From assembly GCF_001270965.1 (NCBI RefSeq), contig NZ_LGIA01000027.1, positions 1 through 43,643 on the forward strand: a DNA stretch of 43,643 nt, given 5' to 3'. A model generated the notes under the pieces. It had not been told where the DNA came from and searched no databases. It was given only the letters and a program-made list of their open reading frames with translations. The position numbers and the translations under genes are program-made. Of the stretch, positions 1 to 7,098 are shown one piece after another; positions within the stretch are counted from its first letter, which is position 1, and every line of letters starts with the position of its first letter. Source of the DNA: Sunxiuqinia dokdonensis. Its GTDB lineage: Bacteria; Bacteroidota; Bacteroidia; Bacteroidales; Prolixibacteraceae.

Positions 1-58
1 AATTTGGCTTGCCCGCTGATTTGAAATTGAGTGTTCACTCAGGAAACGATAAATTATC
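1..58. other. Fold-back junction inside uxaE
   Basis: Plus-strand bases 3-53 translate as FGLPADLKLSVHSGNDK, typical UxaE core sequence, while bases 53-775 encode the UxaE N-terminal half on the minus strand. The switch lies in the quasi-palindrome GATAAATTATC (48-58). AATTT at 1-5 and AAATT at 51-55 are also inverted copies. Either a real small inversion or foldback, or a chimeric contig end. Confidence 0.6.
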
Positions 59-775
59 AATCACCAGCACATCTTCTTCAAACTCTTTGGCAAATTGTTT
101 CAAATCACCAACGTAGTCCACTCCTTTATTAAAGCGTCCGGTAAATTTTGGGGCAATGGTTTGTGCAGGCACGCCTTTGTCGGCCAACATTTTCAGAATA
201 AAAAACAGGTCAACCGGTGTTTGCGGGCTTTCCACTTCATCCATCGATACTTCGGTAATAAAATTACCTTTCCCTTTTTTCTCAACCAGGTATTGATAGA
301 TGTTGGCTGCTTGCTCGGTTGCTGCTAAAAACTTAACGGCAATCTCAATCAGTAATTTGTCATCGACCGGGATTGGCTCCGCAATTCCTGGAATCTGAAG
401 GGCGCCTTTGTATTTTTCGCACGATGCCAAAAAGCTTTCGATGGCTTCTTTGGAGCTCTCGTCTCCGATGAACGCTGCAACATCCAAAGTGAAAAAATCA
501 GAAGACTCCACAAAAGGTGCTACCGTGGTCAGATTAATATGATCGGCATCAACAAAATACAGTTTGTCCCAACCCAATGCTTTTACTGCTGCATCGGCTT
601 CGGTCCGGACATGCTCCGGCTTTGTTTTCACGATCCCATGTTCCCGATTCGACTTATTCCAGACTGGGCTGACATCGACTCCTGCTTTGTTCGCTTTAAT
701 AATTGCACGCAACTGGGCCTCCCCCTGATGGGAGAAACGGTCGCCTACTCCAAAACTATATTTGCTTAATTCCAT
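35..775 (-). CDS. uxaE: Tagaturonate epimerase (UxaE), N-terminal part only, broken at the window edge
   Basis: UxaE interconverts D-tagaturonate and D-fructuronate, linking the galacturonate and glucuronate branches of hexuronate catabolism. I start at the ATG at 775 (MELSKYSFGVGDRF); upstream in-frame codons run through the operator region and look non-coding. About 240 residues of the family's N-terminal half are present, with SFGVGDRFSHQGEAQL near the start and FVDADHINL around residue 75. The family is, from memory, roughly twice this length. The frame stops at 35-37 just after DVLVIDN. The final residues LSFPE are probably not native, because the plus strand at 3-53 encodes FGLPADLKLSVHSGNDK, which looks like the missing continuation of the same protein in the opposite orientation. 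The gene is therefore broken by a fold-back or local inversion (see findings). It is divergent from the LacI gene, with two operators between them. Family call fairly sure; native 3' end unknown. Confidence 0.75.
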   Translation of the reverse strand: MELSKYSFGVGDRFSHQGEAQLRAIIKANKAGVDVSPVWNKSNREHGIVKTKPEHVRTEADAAVKALGWDKLYFVDADHINLTTVAPFVESSDFFTLDVAAFIGDESSKEAIESFLASCEKYKGALQIPGIAEPIPVDDKLLIEIAVKFLAATEQAANIYQYLVEKKGKGNFITEVSMDEVESPQTPVDLFFILKMLADKGVPAQTIAPKFTGRFNKGVDYVGDLKQFAKEFEEDVLVIDNLSFPE

Positions 776-834
776 GATAGATATTTTTTTAATTTTATGA
801 ATACATTTCAAATTAAGTTTGGACACGGCTGTTT

Positions 835-850
835 CCGTGTTCGCACACGA
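835..850. promoter_or_regulatory. LacI-type operator, site 1 (uxaE promoter region)
   Basis: CCGTGTTCGCACACGA. The palindromic core CGTGTnCGnACACG has the central CG step usual for LacI-family operators. It lies about 60 bp upstream of the uxaE ATG. An identical 16-mer lies exactly 90 bp away (site 2), and near copies precede uxaB. Confidence 0.7.
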
Positions 851-924
851 AAGTAGAACATTTCTCATTCAAATCCATAGAAAAAATCAAATTTCGATCG
901 AAAAATGTTATAGAATAGTTTTTT

Positions 925-940
925 CCGTGTTCGCACACGA
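925..940. promoter_or_regulatory. LacI-type operator, site 2 (lacI promoter region)
   Basis: CCGTGTTCGCACACGA, identical to site 1 over 16 bases, about 70 bp before the start of the regulator's helix-turn-helix coding sequence. The 90-bp spacing between sites 1 and 2 would suit repression by looping or double occupancy of the divergent uxaE/lacI promoters (inference). Confidence 0.7.
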
Positions 941-1001
941 GTCTAAAAAAAATTCCATAGCTTTGTTGACCTGAGATTTGTTGAACTAAAATTAAGAAGC
1001 T

Positions 1002-2096
1002 ATCAAACCCATAAGAAGAATACGAATTAAGGACATTGCTGAGAAAGCAAATGTCTCAATCGGCACCGTTGACCGGGTGATTCATAAACGTGGTGAGGTT
1101 TCGCCTGCCACGCGTGACAAGATCATGCAAATCATCGAGGAGCTCGATTATCAGCCCAATATTCTGGCCAGCACCTTGGCTTCAAAAAAAGTTTACTCGC
1201 TAGGCGTACTGATTCCCGAGCCTCAATCGGAAGAAGCCTACTGGAGCAAACCCTTGATCGGAATCAGACAGGCATTTGATGAGATTCAGCAATATGGCGT
1301 AGAAATAACAATCTACCAATTCAAACAAACGGATGCTTCTTTTTTCAAAGATAAAGCCACGGAACTGTTAGACCAACAGCACGATGGTGTTGTATTAGCA
1401 CCCTTCTTTTCACGCGAATCCAAAGCCTTTATCAAGAAACTGGAAGAGCGCGAAATTCCGTTTGTGTTCATTGATTCGAACATCAATGATTGCAGCAGCA
1501 AAATCAGCTACATTGGTCAGAACTCATTTCAGAGCGGCAGGCTGGCTGCCAAGCTGCTTGACTTTTCGGTGCCCGCTGATGCTTCCGTTTTGGTCATTCA
1601 TTTTGCCAAGGAGATGGACAACCAGAACCACTTGGTGCAGCGTGAGATGGGCTTTTACGATTATTTTAAACAAAAGGCAAACCCTTCAAAAAGAAACATT
1701 ACGACCATCGAAATCAATGACCCCACCAGCGATGATTACTTTGCTCCGATTGAAGCCGGGATCAAGAAAGCCGGAAATGTCAAAGGAATTTTTGTAACCA
1801 ATTCGCAAGTCTACAAAGTGGCCGAATATCTGGAAAAGCATAATATTCAAAACATTCGGCTCATTGGGCACGACCTGATTCCAACCAACCGGAATTATCT
1901 ACGTAAAGATATTGTTGACTTTCTGATTTGTCAGCGTCCCGAAGAACAAGGGCACCAGTCCATTATTACCCTGTTTCAACATCTCATTCTGAAGAAAACA
2001 GTAGCTTTAGAAAACTACACATCAATTGATATTGTAACCAAAGAAAACCTGGATTTCTACCAGGAATTTAATACGAATAATTATGGAACCAATTAG
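1002..2096 (+). CDS. LacI-family transcriptional regulator, probable hexuronate regulator; start codon unclear
   Basis: A LacI/GalR-type repressor: N-terminal helix-turn-helix (RIKDIAEKANVSIGTVDRVI), a hinge region (YQPNILASTLASKK) and a periplasmic-binding-protein-like sensor domain (from about YSLGVLIPEP). The sensor presumably binds a hexuronate intermediate. The only standard start in frame, GTG at 1077, falls inside the DNA-binding domain and would delete the recognition helix. Reading upstream in the same frame continues a perfect HTH back to about 1023, and the frame is open to a stop at 993-995, with no ATG, GTG or TTG between. I therefore draw the gene from the in-frame ATC at 1002; ATA at 1011 or 1020 are equally possible. 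Possible reasons are a non-standard initiation codon, a mutated start or a sequence error. The 3' end overlaps the next gene by 14 bp, so the two are co-transcribed. Operators at 835-850 and 925-940 suggest autoregulation. Confidence 0.85.
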   Translation: MKPIRRIRIKDIAEKANVSIGTVDRVIHKRGEVSPATRDKIMQIIEELDYQPNILASTLASKKVYSLGVLIPEPQSEEAYWSKPLIGIRQAFDEIQQYGVEITIYQFKQTDASFFKDKATELLDQQHDGVVLAPFFSRESKAFIKKLEEREIPFVFIDSNINDCSSKISYIGQNSFQSGRLAAKLLDFSVPADASVLVIHFAKEMDNQNHLVQREMGFYDYFKQKANPSKRNITTIEINDPTSDDYFAPIEAGIKKAGNVKGIFVTNSQVYKVAEYLEKHNIQNIRLIGHDLIPTNRNYLRKDIVDFLICQRPEEQGHQSIITLFQHLILKKTVALENYTSIDIVTKENLDFYQEFNTNNYGTN

Positions 2097-2934
2097 TTTT
2101 AAAGATTTAAGCGGTAAAGTTTGTGTCATTACAGGCGGTGCCGGTGTTATCGGGCTGGAAATGGTGAAAGCCATGGCATCAGTCGGGGTTAAAATTGCGA
2201 TTGCCGATATTCAGAAAGATCGGGCAGAACAAGTTGCAGCCGAAATCGCAGCCGAGTTTAACGCACAGGTGATCGGGGTTGAAGGGAATGTTCTGGACCG
2301 GGAATCGCTGGAAAAAGCCAATGAAGAAATTAAGGAAAAACTTGGTCCCGTTGAAATCCTAATCAATGGAGCCGGAGGCAACCATCCATCTGCTACAACC
2401 AAAGTAGAACAAATACTGGAAGAAAATCTCGACAATTTGGAAGATACCTTCTATGGACTTGAAATGGACGGATTCGACAAAGTTTTCGCCTTGAATTTCA
2501 CCGGAACCCTACTTCCATCAATGGTGTTCACCAAAGACATGTTGAAAGCAAAAAAAGGCGTGGTCTTGAATATTTCGTCCATGAATTCGTACAAGCCCCT
2601 CACCAAGATTCCGGCCTATTCGGCTGCCAAAGCATCGGTTAATAATTTTACTGAGTGGCTTTCGGTGCATCTTGCAAAAACCGGAATTCGTGTTAACGCC
2701 ATTGCTCCGGGCTTTTTCATTACCAACCAAAACCGCTTTTTGGTAACCGACGAAAAAACGGGAAACTTCTCCCCTCGCGGGCAAAAAATTGTGGATAACA
2801 CACCCATGGGAAAATTTGGTGAACCCGAAGACTTGCAAGGAGCAACCTTGTTCCTGATCTCTGACATCTCCAGTTTCATCACGGGAATCGTACTTCCTGT
2901 TGATGGAGGATACAGCGCATTTGGAGGGGTGTAA
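2083..2934 (+). CDS. SDR-family D-mannonate oxidoreductase / fructuronate reductase
   Basis: Short-chain dehydrogenase of 283 residues, the usual size for classical SDRs. Visible are the nucleotide-binding motif TGGAGVIG (about residues 17-24), the NNAG-equivalent NGAGG, the catalytic Ser in LNISSMNSYKP, the YSAAK catalytic Tyr-Lys pair, and NAIAPGFF after it. The C-terminus ends PVDGGYSAFGGV. SDRs of this kind beside uxaE and KDG kinase in Bacteroidota are annotated as D-mannonate oxidoreductases (fructuronate + NAD(P)H to/from mannonate), replacing the unrelated UxuB of enterobacteria. The start overlaps the regulator by 14 bp, which supports an operon. Substrate is assigned from context; SDR membership is certain. 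Confidence 0.83.
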   Translation: MEPISFKDLSGKVCVITGGAGVIGLEMVKAMASVGVKIAIADIQKDRAEQVAAEIAAEFNAQVIGVEGNVLDRESLEKANEEIKEKLGPVEILINGAGGNHPSATTKVEQILEENLDNLEDTFYGLEMDGFDKVFALNFTGTLLPSMVFTKDMLKAKKGVVLNISSMNSYKPLTKIPAYSAAKASVNNFTEWLSVHLAKTGIRVNAIAPGFFITNQNRFLVTDEKTGNFSPRGQKIVDNTPMGKFGEPEDLQGATLFLISDISSFITGIVLPVDGGYSAFGGV

Positions 2935-3041
2935 TTTAGTAATTGGTCACTAGTCATTGGTTATTTGTCGGCTCTAATCTTCCAATGACCAATCATCTAA
3001 TGACTAATCATCTAACATCTAGTAATCTAATTATCAAAAAT
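2935..3041. repeat. Phrase-like intergenic repeat (TAATTGGTCA/AATGACCAAT vocabulary)
   Basis: The 107 bp between the SDR and kinase genes are built from variants of one short phrase: AATTGGTCACTAGTCATTGG, then AATGACCAATCATCTAATGA, then TGACTAATCATCTAACATCT. The two halves carry the same words in opposite orientation, so a weak hairpin is possible. The same vocabulary recurs near 4129-4161, 4554-4578, 9676-9750, 36828-36868 and 42905-42940. Confidence 0.6.
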
Positions 3042-4124
3042 ATGAGCTTCGAATTAAAGAAAAATTGCAAGTATTCCTTGTTGGTACCAACAAGCATGGG
3101 GGTACGTATTACCCCAATTAACGGACAACCAGTACACAGCAGCGACACATTTAAAATGCAGGCAACCAGTGCAGAAACCAATGTAGCCAGTATTTCGTCG
3201 TACCTTGGCCTTCCCGTAAAAGTGCTGACCACTTTTGTTAAAGGAAGCCCCATTGCACAATTCATAAAAAGCAACCTGAAAAGCCGCCACATGGATTACG
3301 AAGGTCCTGAAGTGGCTCAAGGCGATCCGTGGGGATACCGCCACCAGTTTAACATTGCCGACAGTGGCTACGGATCGCGTGGTCCCCGGGTACAAAACGA
3401 CCGGGCTGGCGAAGTGGGCCGCACCTTGAATGTCAAGGATTTTGATCTGGAGCGTATTTTCGGAGAAGAAGGCGTACAGATCGTGCACCTCTCAGGACTG
3501 ATTGCGGCTCTTTCGCCCGAAACCAGTACCTTCTGTCTCGAAATTGCCCGGGCAGCGAAAAAGCACGGCACACGGATTTCCTTCGATTTAAATTACCGGG
3601 CTTCCTTCTGGAAAGGCCGGGAGCAGGAGCTGCGTGACAACTTTACCGAGATTGCGTCCGTATCAGATATATTGATTGGTAACGAAGAAGATTTCCAACT
3701 TTGTCTGGGAATTAAAGGGCCCGAAGCCGGAGGCAAAGGCATTGAAGCCGAGATTGATGGCTTTAAAGGTATGATTGGCCGTGTGAAGGAAACCTTCCCC
3801 AACGCCTCTGTGTTTGCCACCACCTTGCGTGAGGTTGTCAGCGTGAATGAGCACCTGTGGGGCGCCATCATGCTTGAAGGCGAAAATAACTGGCAGGTCA
3901 TTGAACCACGAACCATTAATGTTCTCGACCGCATCGGTGGCGGTGATGGTTTTGTTGGCGGATTATTATATGGAATATTGATAGGCTGGCCGCCTGAAAA
4001 ATGGCCAAAATTTGGCTGGGCAACCGGCGCTATGGCAACAACTTTCCTGACTGACTATGCCCAACCAGCCGATGAAGACATGGTTTGGAGCATCTGGGAA
4101 GGAAATGCGAGGGTAAAACGATAA
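3042..4124 (+). CDS. kdgK: 2-keto-3-deoxygluconate kinase (PfkB family)
   Basis: Phosphorylates 2-keto-3-deoxygluconate, the product shared by altronate and mannonate dehydration, to KDPG for cleavage by an aldolase not in this window. The 360-residue protein shows PfkB hallmarks: a substrate-binding N-terminal half, ISFDLNYRASFW, ILIGNEEDF, and the C-terminal signature DRIGGGDGFVGGLLYG, whose Asp is the catalytic base. The GGGD form is typical of KDG kinases, whereas ribokinases have GAGD. I chose the ATG at 3042 (MSFELKKN); an earlier in-frame start at 2943 would translate the intergenic repeat into a meaningless leader. It lies between hexuronate enzymes in the same orientation. Confident in the family and fairly confident in the substrate. 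Confidence 0.85.
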   Translation: MSFELKKNCKYSLLVPTSMGVRITPINGQPVHSSDTFKMQATSAETNVASISSYLGLPVKVLTTFVKGSPIAQFIKSNLKSRHMDYEGPEVAQGDPWGYRHQFNIADSGYGSRGPRVQNDRAGEVGRTLNVKDFDLERIFGEEGVQIVHLSGLIAALSPETSTFCLEIARAAKKHGTRISFDLNYRASFWKGREQELRDNFTEIASVSDILIGNEEDFQLCLGIKGPEAGGKGIEAEIDGFKGMIGRVKETFPNASVFATTLREVVSVNEHLWGAIMLEGENNWQVIEPRTINVLDRIGGGDGFVGGLLYGILIGWPPEKWPKFGWATGAMATTFLTDYAQPADEDMVWSIWEGNARVKR

Positions 4125-4128
4125 ATTC

Positions 4129-4161
4129 ATTGACCATTTTTCTATTTACCATTTACAATTT
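4129..4161. repeat. Left flank repeat of the four-helix-bundle gene
   Basis: Contains ATTGACCATT (4129-4138) and ATTTACAATTT (4151-4161). Reverse-complement copies of both words lie right after the gene (4554-4563 and 4568-4578), but their order is permuted, so this is shared vocabulary and not a clean terminal inverted repeat. Confidence 0.5.
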
Positions 4162-4170
4162 GTTCCAGTT

Positions 4171-4551
4171 ATGAACGCTGATGATCTAAAAAAACGTTTG
4201 AAGGTTTTTGCCTTGCGAATCATTAAGCTGGCCGAGAGCTTGCCAAACGGCTTGACAGGTAAAACCCTTGCCAATCAAATTATCCGTTCAGGCACGTCTC
4301 CGGGCGCAAACTATCGGGCCGCCTGCTTAGGTAAGTCAGACAAAGATTTCCTGAACAAACTAAAAATGGTTGAAGAAGAACTCGATGAAACGCTTTACTG
4401 GCTGGAACTTATTGTTGAATCAGGTTTGGTTAAAGCAGAATTATTAAATGATTTGATGACTGAAAACCAGGAGTTATTTAAAATCATTGTGAGTTCAATT
4501 AATACGATGAAAAAGAAACTCGCTTCGAATAAGAATAATTCCACTAAATAG
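4171..4551 (+). CDS. S23-like four-helix bundle protein
   Basis: A 126-residue all-helical protein of the four-helix-bundle (S23/bAvd-like) family, known from intervening sequences in 23S rRNA genes and from stand-alone copies in Bacteroidota. Family features seen: LKVFALRIIKLAESLPNGLTG near the N-terminus, NQIIRSGTSPGANYRAA in the middle and KMVEEELDETLYWLELI towards the end. The molecular role is unknown. It sits between the KDG kinase and the LarA-like gene but has nothing obvious to do with hexuronates. Short phrase-like AT-rich repeats flank it on both sides in inverted sense (ATTGACCATT at 4129, AATGGTCAAT at 4554), suggesting it entered the operon as a unit. Confidence 0.85.
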   Translation: MNADDLKKRLKVFALRIIKLAESLPNGLTGKTLANQIIRSGTSPGANYRAACLGKSDKDFLNKLKMVEEELDETLYWLELIVESGLVKAELLNDLMTENQELFKIIVSSINTMKKKLASNKNNSTK

Positions 4552-4553
4552 TA

Positions 4554-4578
4554 AATGGTCAATTTTAAAATTGTAAAT
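4554..4578. repeat. Right flank repeat of the four-helix-bundle gene
   Basis: Contains AATGGTCAAT (4554-4563) and AAATTGTAAAT (4568-4578), reverse complements of words in the left flank. It fills almost the whole gap before the next start codon at 4581. Confidence 0.5.
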
Positions 4579-4580
4579 CT

Positions 4581-5870
4581 ATGTTATATTACGAAATAGG
4601 ATCACCAGATATGGAATTAACAGCTGAAGACCTCAAAAAAGGCTTATATGCTGCTTTTGATCAGCTGAAAGGTATCAACAAGGTGCTGGCCATTCCGCCG
4701 GATTATACACGACTACCCAGCCGTTCGGGTGAGTTGACCGAATTCACCTGGCAGTACTATGGCGACAAGCTGACGGATGTGCTGCCCGCCTTGGGCACAC
4801 ACACGCCCATGACCGAAGAGCAAATTGCCCACATGTTTGGGACTTTGCCCAAATCACTGATCCGCGAGCACGACTGGCGGAACGATGTGGTCAACGTAGG
4901 CGAAGTCCCGGCCGAGTTTGTTAAGGAAGTATCTGAAGGTGCTGTAGAATTTCCCTGGCCGGCGCAAGTCAACAAGCTGTTGCTGTCGGGCAATTTCGAC
5001 CTGATTTTATCCATTGGGCAGGTCGTTCCACACGAAGTGGTGGGTATGGCCAATTATAACAAAAACGTGTTTGTGGGAACAGGTGGCGTGGAAGGAATCA
5101 ATAAAAGTCATTTTATTGGAGCAGCTTATGGCATGGAGCGAATGATGGGTCATGCCGACACCCCGGTTCGTAAGATTTTCAATTACGCATCGGATAATTT
5201 CACCAATCACATGCCTATTCTATATGTGCAAACCGTCGTTGGGCTCGACAAAACCGATGGCAAAGTAAAAGCCCGCGGACTATTTATCGGCGATGATTAT
5301 GAAGTCTTTGACAAAGCCGCTAGACTTTCGCTCCAAGTTAATTTTGAAATGTTGGACAAACCGCTGAAGAAGGTTGTGGTTTGGCTCGACCCAACGGAAT
5401 TTAAGTCAACCTGGCTGGGAAATAAATCGGTTTACCGCACCCGAATGGCTATTGACGACGGTGGTGAACTCATTGTCTTGGCACCAGCGCTAAAAGAATT
5501 TGGCGAGGACAAAGAGATTGACCGACTCATTCGGAAATACGGCTACTTTGGGACGCCAGCCACGCTGAAAGCCTGCGATGAAAACGAGGAACTGAGGCAT
5601 AATTTAAGTGCTGCAGCTCACCTGATTCATGGTTCTTCCGAAGGCCGGTTCAGTATTACCTACTGTCCCGGGAAAAAACCTGGTAATCTGACTAAAGAAG
5701 AAATCGAAAGCGTTGGTTTTCACTATGCCGATATCGATGAAATCACAGCACGATACAATCCGAAAAAACTAAAAGATGGCTACAACACGCTGCCTAATGG
5801 TGAAGAAATTTTCTACATCTCGAACCCGGCGATTGGCTTGTGGGCTTTTAAAGAACGGTTTAAGTATTGA
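4581..5870 (+). CDS. LarA-family (nickel-dependent racemase/epimerase superfamily) protein
   Basis: 429 residues, the size of LarA, the lactate racemase that uses a nickel-pincer nucleotide. Family-like elements: PPDYTRLPSR (about residues 37-46), ALGTHTPMTEEQ (the conserved His-containing loop), SIGQVVPHEVVGMANY in the middle, and the GTGGVEGINKSHFIG stretch. Members of the wider LarA superfamily racemise or epimerise various 2-hydroxy acids, including sugar acids. Within a hexuronate operon the likeliest substrate is an aldonate or uronate-derived acid, not lactate (inference). Cofactor maturation genes (larB, larC, larE) are not in the window. The gene follows the four-helix-bundle insert and precedes a Gfo/Idh/MocA dehydrogenase on the same strand. 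Family call firm; substrate unknown. Confidence 0.8.
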   Translation: MLYYEIGSPDMELTAEDLKKGLYAAFDQLKGINKVLAIPPDYTRLPSRSGELTEFTWQYYGDKLTDVLPALGTHTPMTEEQIAHMFGTLPKSLIREHDWRNDVVNVGEVPAEFVKEVSEGAVEFPWPAQVNKLLLSGNFDLILSIGQVVPHEVVGMANYNKNVFVGTGGVEGINKSHFIGAAYGMERMMGHADTPVRKIFNYASDNFTNHMPILYVQTVVGLDKTDGKVKARGLFIGDDYEVFDKAARLSLQVNFEMLDKPLKKVVVWLDPTEFKSTWLGNKSVYRTRMAIDDGGELIVLAPALKEFGEDKEIDRLIRKYGYFGTPATLKACDENEELRHNLSAAAHLIHGSSEGRFSITYCPGKKPGNLTKEEIESVGFHYADIDEITARYNPKKLKDGYNTLPNGEEIFYISNPAIGLWAFKERFKY

Positions 5871-6027
5871 CGCCCTTCAAAAAGCGCCCCAATCCCTCTG
5901 AAGGAGGGAAGAAAGAGGGCTGCAAGCCATGTGTCTGATATAAAAAAACAAGATGAAACTGCACGATCCTGCCCCCTCCCTTTTGAGAACCTGTCCCGGT
6001 TTATCGGGAGGCCGGTGGTGAGAACGT

Positions 6028-6060
6028 TTGGAATTTTGAACTTGAAACTTGGAATTTTCA
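6028..6060. repeat. Phrase-like intergenic repeat (GGAATTT/TGAAACTT vocabulary)
   Basis: Variants of TTGGAATTTTGAACTTGAAA run up to the start codon of the next gene. The same vocabulary appears at 30174-30203, downstream of tkt. Confidence 0.5.
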
Positions 6061-7098
6061 ATGAAACTTACAGAAGTTAATTGGGGCATCATTGGTTGTG
6101 GAGATGTAACCGAAGTGAAAAGCGGACCAGCTTTTCAAAAAACGGAACACTCCAGGCTGGTGGCGGTTATGCGTCGCAACAAAGAAAAAGCGGCCGACTA
6201 TGCCAGACGGCACGGCGTGCCAAGGTGTTATCACGTGGCAGACGACCTGATCAACGATCCGGAAATCAACGCCATTTACATTGCCACGCCACCCGACACG
6301 CATGCCAAATACGCTATTCAGGCTATGCGGGCCGGAAAGCCAGCCTATGTGGAAAAACCCATGGCGCTGAACTATGCGGAATGCCGCGAAATGATTAAAG
6401 TGTCGAAAGAAACCGGGATGCCGCTTTTTGTAGCCTACTACCGGCGTACATTGCCAGCCTTCTTAAAAATGAAGGAACTTATTGACTCGGGCATTATTGG
6501 ACAGCCGCTAAGTGTGGCAGTTACGCTCATCAAAAACGCCACTGAGCAAAAGCAAGATCCGGAAACAAATAACTGGCGGGTTGATCCGAAAGTTGCCGGA
6601 GGTGGTCACTTTTTCGATCTGGCCTCCCACCAGTTTGATTTCCTCGACTTCCTTTTTGGCCCGGTTACCGAAGTTCACGGCATTGCGGTCAACCAAGCTG
6701 GTTTGTACGAAGCTGAAGATACTGTAACCGGGACCTTCGCATTCGAAAACGGAGTGACTGGAACAGGCCATTGGTGTTTTGTTGCCGACGAATCGGCGAC
6801 CAAAGACGATCTGGAAATCATTGGGACTAAGGGAAAACTGAATCTTCCGAGTTTTAGACATGAAGACTTGCTTTTAACGACCGATAAAGGAACCATCAGT
6901 TTTAGCTTTCAGAATCCTGAAAACATTTCGCATAACCTTGTCGAACAGGTTGTTCAAACCTTACGCGGAGAAGGAGAATGTGTTAGCACCGGCGAATCAG
7001 CCGCACGAACAAATGCAGTACTCGATGAAATGGTAAAGAACTATTACAAAGGCAGAAGTTCTGAAAACAAAAGGGAAAAAGGCAGCTGTCGATTCTAA
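6061..7098 (+). CDS. Gfo/Idh/MocA-family oxidoreductase
   Basis: NAD(P)-dependent dehydrogenase of about 345 residues. N-terminal Rossmann fold with WGIIGCGDVTE, the YIATPPDTHAKYA strand and the family signature YVEKPMALN (the EKP lysine is catalytic). In the C-terminal alpha/beta domain, GGGHFFDLASHQFDFLDFLFG contains the His expected at the active site. I chose ATG at 6061; the earlier TTG at 6049 lies in repeat DNA. The family oxidises or reduces sugars, inositols and sugar acids; here it closes the first hexuronate cluster, so a uronate- or aldonate-related substrate is plausible but unproven. The last residues (GRSSENKREKGSCRF) look like a non-conserved tail. Confidence 0.85.
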   Translation: MKLTEVNWGIIGCGDVTEVKSGPAFQKTEHSRLVAVMRRNKEKAADYARRHGVPRCYHVADDLINDPEINAIYIATPPDTHAKYAIQAMRAGKPAYVEKPMALNYAECREMIKVSKETGMPLFVAYYRRTLPAFLKMKELIDSGIIGQPLSVAVTLIKNATEQKQDPETNNWRVDPKVAGGGHFFDLASHQFDFLDFLFGPVTEVHGIAVNQAGLYEAEDTVTGTFAFENGVTGTGHWCFVADESATKDDLEIIGTKGKLNLPSFRHEDLLLTTDKGTISFSFQNPENISHNLVEQVVQTLRGEGECVSTGESAARTNAVLDEMVKNYYKGRSSENKREKGSCRF

